From Lingula anatina (lineage: Eukaryota; Brachiopoda; Lingulata; Lingulida; Lingulidae), in contig NW_019775695.1 of NCBI RefSeq assembly GCF_001039355.2, positions 215,114-249,813 on the forward strand: a DNA stretch of 34,700 nucleotides, read 5' to 3'. The stretch's first letter is position 1. Each line of letters opens with the position of its first letter. Under the pieces are notes generated by a model. The model was not told the DNA's origin and searched no databases. It saw nothing but the letters and a program-made list of their open reading frames with translations. Below, in pieces: positions 30,551 through 34,700 of this stretch. The translations under genes were made by a program, and so were the position numbers.

Positions 30551-30808
30551 AAATTCAGGTCCCCATACTTCCATCCCTTCTGTTGTGCCCCGCATTTACA
30601 ATAGTACTGGCACGTTGCTCATATCAAGGGCCTCATCAAGGTGACACTTTGCGTCTTGACGCCGACGAAAAGCCATGTCCATAGCATGATTTCAAAAGCA
30701 ACTTGGTTTCAATACACTTGAGGTACATTTATCTGAATTTATATCTTAAATCATACTCAGTTTCCACACCTATCACGTCTTTGTCAATTTGTCATGATGG
30801 TTACCATA

Positions 30809-30934
30809 TACGTCACTATGACGTCGTATGTTTGCTATAAGATGTTTTTTGCTGACGCCACTTTCTTTCACTGACGTCATTCGGTAGCCGAAAACAAAAT
30901 GCGCAGTTCACAACAGCAGAGTAGCCGCCATTTT
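30809..30934. promoter_or_regulatory. promoter-like cluster: CRE sites plus YY1-type motif
   Basis: It contains TACGTCAC (30809-30816), TGACGTCG (30819-30826), a perfect CRE TGACGTCA (30872-30879) and GCCGCCATTTT (30924-30934, which reads AAAATGGCGGC on minus). This density within 126 bp is typical of an animal core promoter, but no downstream gene is visible on either strand. Confidence 0.35.
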
Positions 30935-31033
30935 ACTTTTAAACAAGTAATTTTGCCTTTTAAACATCACCCATAAATTATATTACTACAAAGGTAATGA
31001 TTTATACCTACGGGGTTATTTTTGTGTCATTGT

Positions 31034-31039
31034 AATAAA
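31034..31039 (+). terminator. candidate poly(A) signal of the channel gene
   Basis: AATAAA 484 nt after the stop. It lies beyond the promoter-like cluster, so it may instead be unrelated. Confidence 0.35.
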
Positions 31040-32412
31040 TTGATATGGGCGTTCTCTTAATTTATGGCGGGATTCTTACATATCATTTCACAACACCAGG
31101 GTCAGTTGCACACAAGTACTTAGCCCCAAATAATGATGCGAACCTATTTCAGTTCAACCTATTTCAGTTAAAAGTTGCAAAGTAGGCCACTTCATTGCTA
31201 TGAAACATTACAGACATTTACATTTCATTTATATGATTCGACTTCTACTAATTGATCTTGGTTCAAATTTGACTTAAAATCTAGGTCCAAAATTTAACAC
31301 CAATTTTTGGACTAAATTTCTTTTGTTAAAGAGGGCACTGGACCTTTTTTCGGACAGTTATGTCGAGAGGGCACGGATGACCTCACGGGGCCTTCCTTGA
31401 TTGATGTCACATTGCACAGTTTTTATAACGGACGGTAGGGGTAGGGAATTAGGATTTGATACAGAACTGCGGGCGGACAAACAAACACAGTGAACGTGTT
31501 ACACGGTATCTGGCCTTGGCCCGGCCAATTGACACTTTTTGAGTTGAACTAAAGAATGCATTTCTGGGGATAAAATCACCGAATTCAATTTTTTTATTCC
31601 TCTGCACTTATTTTTTAGTGTTGCTTTGTTTCTTATTCATGTTTTGATCCATTTATTTATCTATCTAATCGTCAATTTTATAATAATTAATCCGTCATCA
31701 TAATTATTATTACATATGGTTCATAATATGTTTACATATTTAATCTAGAAGATACTTACATGTACTAATTATCAAGTATATTTTGTGGAAATACATAATT
31801 AGCTCAGTAGGCTTTTCATTGTTAATGATGACAACACAATGCATATGAGATTAGGAACTGATGTACATAAACCCAAAGAAACTTTTCATTTTTTTTTTCT
31901 GAATTAAGAAAAAAACTTTAAAGGAAACACTGTTTTTAATTTTATGTATTGTAGGCATAAAAATGACTACTTGACTATAGCTAGTATTTCACATGTACTA
32001 ACAAGTCGATGAGTTAATATTGGTATAGTTGGTGTTCTTTTAGTTTATTACGAGCAAGTACTTTTTGAATCACATAAATTCATGAATTTTTCCATTTATA
32101 ATATTATTTTAGACGAGATCACATCCAATGAAATATTCACATGTACAAAGAATGTATACATGTAAATTCTCAAGTGTGGTAATAAATACTTGCGTGTCAT
32201 TTTTACGAGAAAGTGTTTTATACAAACGTCGTGTTCGCACTTGATCCTGTGATTTGGAATTTAAAAAAAATTAACGAAACGGTTATTTAATTTGTATTGT
32301 TTGGAACGCGATTTTCTACAGGTACAGATGGAAGTAAGACGAATGGTAGTATTTGTTTTGTAGATCGAGAATTAAGAAAGAAGATTAATAAAGATCTATT
32401 TATGGTCGCGCC

Positions 32413-32432
32413 TCCCCCCCCCCTCCCCCCCC
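32413..32432. repeat. poly(C) tract
   Basis: A C-run broken by a single T. Confidence 0.9.
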
Positions 32433-32548
32433 AACGGGTCTCCTTCCCCTCGCTCTCACACAAATGACTATTACTTTATTTGTATTTATGCCAGATCGAA
32501 TTGCATTATTATCGCCATTTATTTCTGTGATGCTGAAGATTAAGTACA

Positions 32549-32596
32549 AGCGCGTGCAGGCACACACACACACACGCACGCACGCATGCACGCACT
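32549..32596. repeat. (CA)n/(CG)n-mixed alternating tract
   Basis: An almost unbroken purine-pyrimidine alternation of CA, CG and TG steps, which in principle could adopt Z-DNA. Confidence 0.85.
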
Positions 32597-34700
32597 AAAA
32601 CAATCTGCTAAGCCACCGATTGCACTAGAGAAGATCAGTCCTGTTCCCCTCCAGACGGCGCTATAGAACAGTTTGGTTCGCCAAACCTGGCAAAAACTAC
32701 TCAGATTGACCTACATAATGCCATTTTACTTTGGGGTGTGTAAGGATCTGAAGCTTAATTTGATTAATTTAATCTAGTGTATTTTTAAATATGTGGGAAG
32801 CAAAAGCTTCCTGTTCATTACTATTTTAGCACATTGTTAATGAAAGTTTGTCTGTCAAATTATGGTATTTGATAGAAAGGGCAGTCACTTAGGTCTTCCT
32901 GCCTCCTACCCCGGTGGATCATTTGAAACCTGAACCCTAGGAAGAGATGTCACTTCATCTTCAGTTCTGAGTGACCAGGGTGTGGACGCGAGGCGGTCAG
33001 GATACTAAGTATATGGATATTTCAGTTTTAATCGATTCAACGAAACGTTCTAAGACAATGGATTTAGGTATTTGTCGATAGCTTATCTTTGATGCATTTT
33101 TTAAAAATGGGTTTGACGCCTGCATGCTGAACACTGGGTTTTGCCATCCACCGATATTTTCCCCACGTGATATTTTGTGTCCTCCATGCTTTTTTCTTTC
33201 ATCACGCCCCTAATGACAATGAACATTGCAGTTGTGCCTAATGTTAACTACACAAAATTTTAAGCTGCATCGGTACAATTAGTGATGGCAGTAAAGTTTT
33301 ACATGTGAAGTAATCAAGATGGGGAAAATTCTGTGGAATGGCTGTTTTAGAATTTTGGCTGTTGAAATTTAGTTGTTTTTAATAAAATTGTGTCATAATT
33401 ATAGCACAGCTAAGTCATAGTTGAAAATTAAAGAACAGGATAAAGGTTTAGTGATATACGTTCATTTCAATTTTGGCATGTTTATAATAATACCATAAAA
33501 TTTAATATTTCGATCCATTGAAGTATGTGAACTAGTTAATAGTTACACTGCTTTCTGCGTGACTGATTATAAAAGCAACCATTTCAAGGCATAGGGGGCG
33601 AATTGCTAGCTCCAATTTGCAAGTAGGCCTAATGCTTGAACGTTATTTTGATATTTCTCATTTATGGCTAATGTTACTATTACGTTGTCAATTCAAAACG
33701 CTTTGTCCAAAGCAATTTACCATGATTTTTTAACCTCCAAATTTAAAAGCCTTATGTAAGTAAAATCAAAACGCAGCATATTTAACACTGCGTAGTCATT
33801 ATTAACGAAACTAGTTTTATTTCGCCAAAGAAGAAAAACCGCCCCTGATGCCTTGAAACATGTTTTACTATAATTATGTCTGAGTTTGCTTCCATGACGT
33901 TTGTAAAACTATTTGCGGTATTCTTTAGCAAGGCAGCAAGTTGTGACTTGACGTTTATTTCCATTCAAATATAGTGCTCAAAAATTCGAAAAACTTGTTT
34001 TTCTAGTAAAGGAAAATTCACAAATGAAGCTCAATTGGACCTTTTCATCAAAAGACGAAAAAGGTACTTTGAAAACTGTTCACGTAATTTTGCACATTTG
34101 ATGGACTTATTCACGTCTTTTAAATGCTTTGAAGAGAAATAAACCATATTAAAGCAGTCTTAAGTTATTGATCTTACAAATAGTACATAATCAATTAAAT
34201 CCATTTCTAAAATTGTTTAATGCGTAGTTAAAAAATTCTAACAAAAGACAAATAATTTCATATTTTTTATTTTCTAAGTAGCGAGCATTTCAATCATCAC
34301 TCGGAACTTGGCCTTTACAATATTTTCACTCGCTTCGAACTGGAATTAAATTCTTAATTTTGAAGGCATGCAATGCGGTTTTGACCTATAACAAAGCAAA
34401 AAGAAAAAATCTAGAAATTTCAGCAAAGTCCCCTTTAGATTTCCTTATTCCAAAAACCGTTTCATAAATTACTACCTGCAAACCCCGTTTGGTGTTATAA
34501 ATTTATATAATTCTATACCACGCGTGAAATTCACAGGTTTTTATCGCCATAGCGAGGGTGACTCAAAATCTAGTTACTGAAAACTCATATCTGTAAAAAT
34601 CTTTTGAAGATTGAAAACTTGCTGTCTTGTTGAATGAAAAGTGTCATGTTTGCGGACCACAATCGGTCATTTTGTTTGGGTAATGGAGTATAAAAATTCG

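Larger units (their letters stand above)
30551..34700. other. 3' UTR of the channel gene and non-coding right flank
   Basis: No exon with a recognisable product was found on either strand. Contents: a cluster of CRE and YY1-type motifs (30809-30934), AATAAA (31034), a tandem 15-bp duplication (31140-31169), a C-rich run (32413-32432), a purine-pyrimidine alternating tract (32549-32596) and a small UUCG-type hairpin (32671-32686). The remainder is AT-rich. Confidence 0.5.

Noticed and set aside
1-34700. tRNA genes, rRNA, CRISPR arrays, operons or viral genes
   Set aside because: No B-box-like GGTTCRANTCC in a cloverleaf context, no regularly spaced repeats with spacers and no viral proteins were seen. 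Genes are intron-bearing with their own 3' ends.

Overview
This window is nuclear DNA from an animal, not a prokaryote. Genes are split by GT-AG introns with consistent phases, the sequence is AT-rich, there are many microsatellites and small hairpin transposons, and vertebrate-type AATAAA signals follow the genes. The gene content (GPI-type Ly6/uPAR proteins, a TNF-receptor-like protein, a Cys-loop chloride channel) and the invertebrate-style repeats suggest a marine invertebrate, most likely a lophotrochozoan such as a mollusc. The species cannot be fixed from the sequence alone.

Layout. 1-3.1 kb: (CT)n and a 290-bp fold-back element; no exon found. 3.15-4.3 kb (+): the last two coding exons of a Ly6/uPAR three-finger protein whose signal-peptide exon lies outside or was not found. 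4.3-7.9 kb: AT-rich intergenic sequence. 7.9-11.74 kb (-): a second, complete Ly6/uPAR gene, tail-to-tail with the first. It carries two homologous versions of the exon for the N-terminal half of the domain, separated by only 59 nt. 12.4-15.6 kb (+): a six-exon gene for an unrecognised 394-residue charged protein, head-to-head with the second Ly6 gene. 17.3-23.6 kb (+): a six-exon, 460-residue TNF-receptor-like type I membrane protein with two cysteine-rich domains and no visible death domain. 24.8-31 kb (+): an eight-exon, 447-residue Cys-loop anion-channel subunit. 30.8-34.7 kb: a promoter-like cluster, then non-coding sequence and simple repeats.

The genes do not form an operon or an obvious pathway; this is an ordinary gene neighbourhood. 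The most interesting signals are: the candidate mutually exclusive exon pair in the minus-strand Ly6 gene; the channel subunit, which lacks the usual agonist-binding Arg and loop-C residues and has Ile at pore position 6'; and a possible soluble TNFR isoform made by reading past exon 2 into an early stop and poly(A) signal. Four small non-autonomous elements or inverted repeats and a decayed mariner-type transposase lie in introns and intergenic DNA.

All exon models come from reading splice sites, phases and protein motifs by eye. No alignment or transcript data were available.
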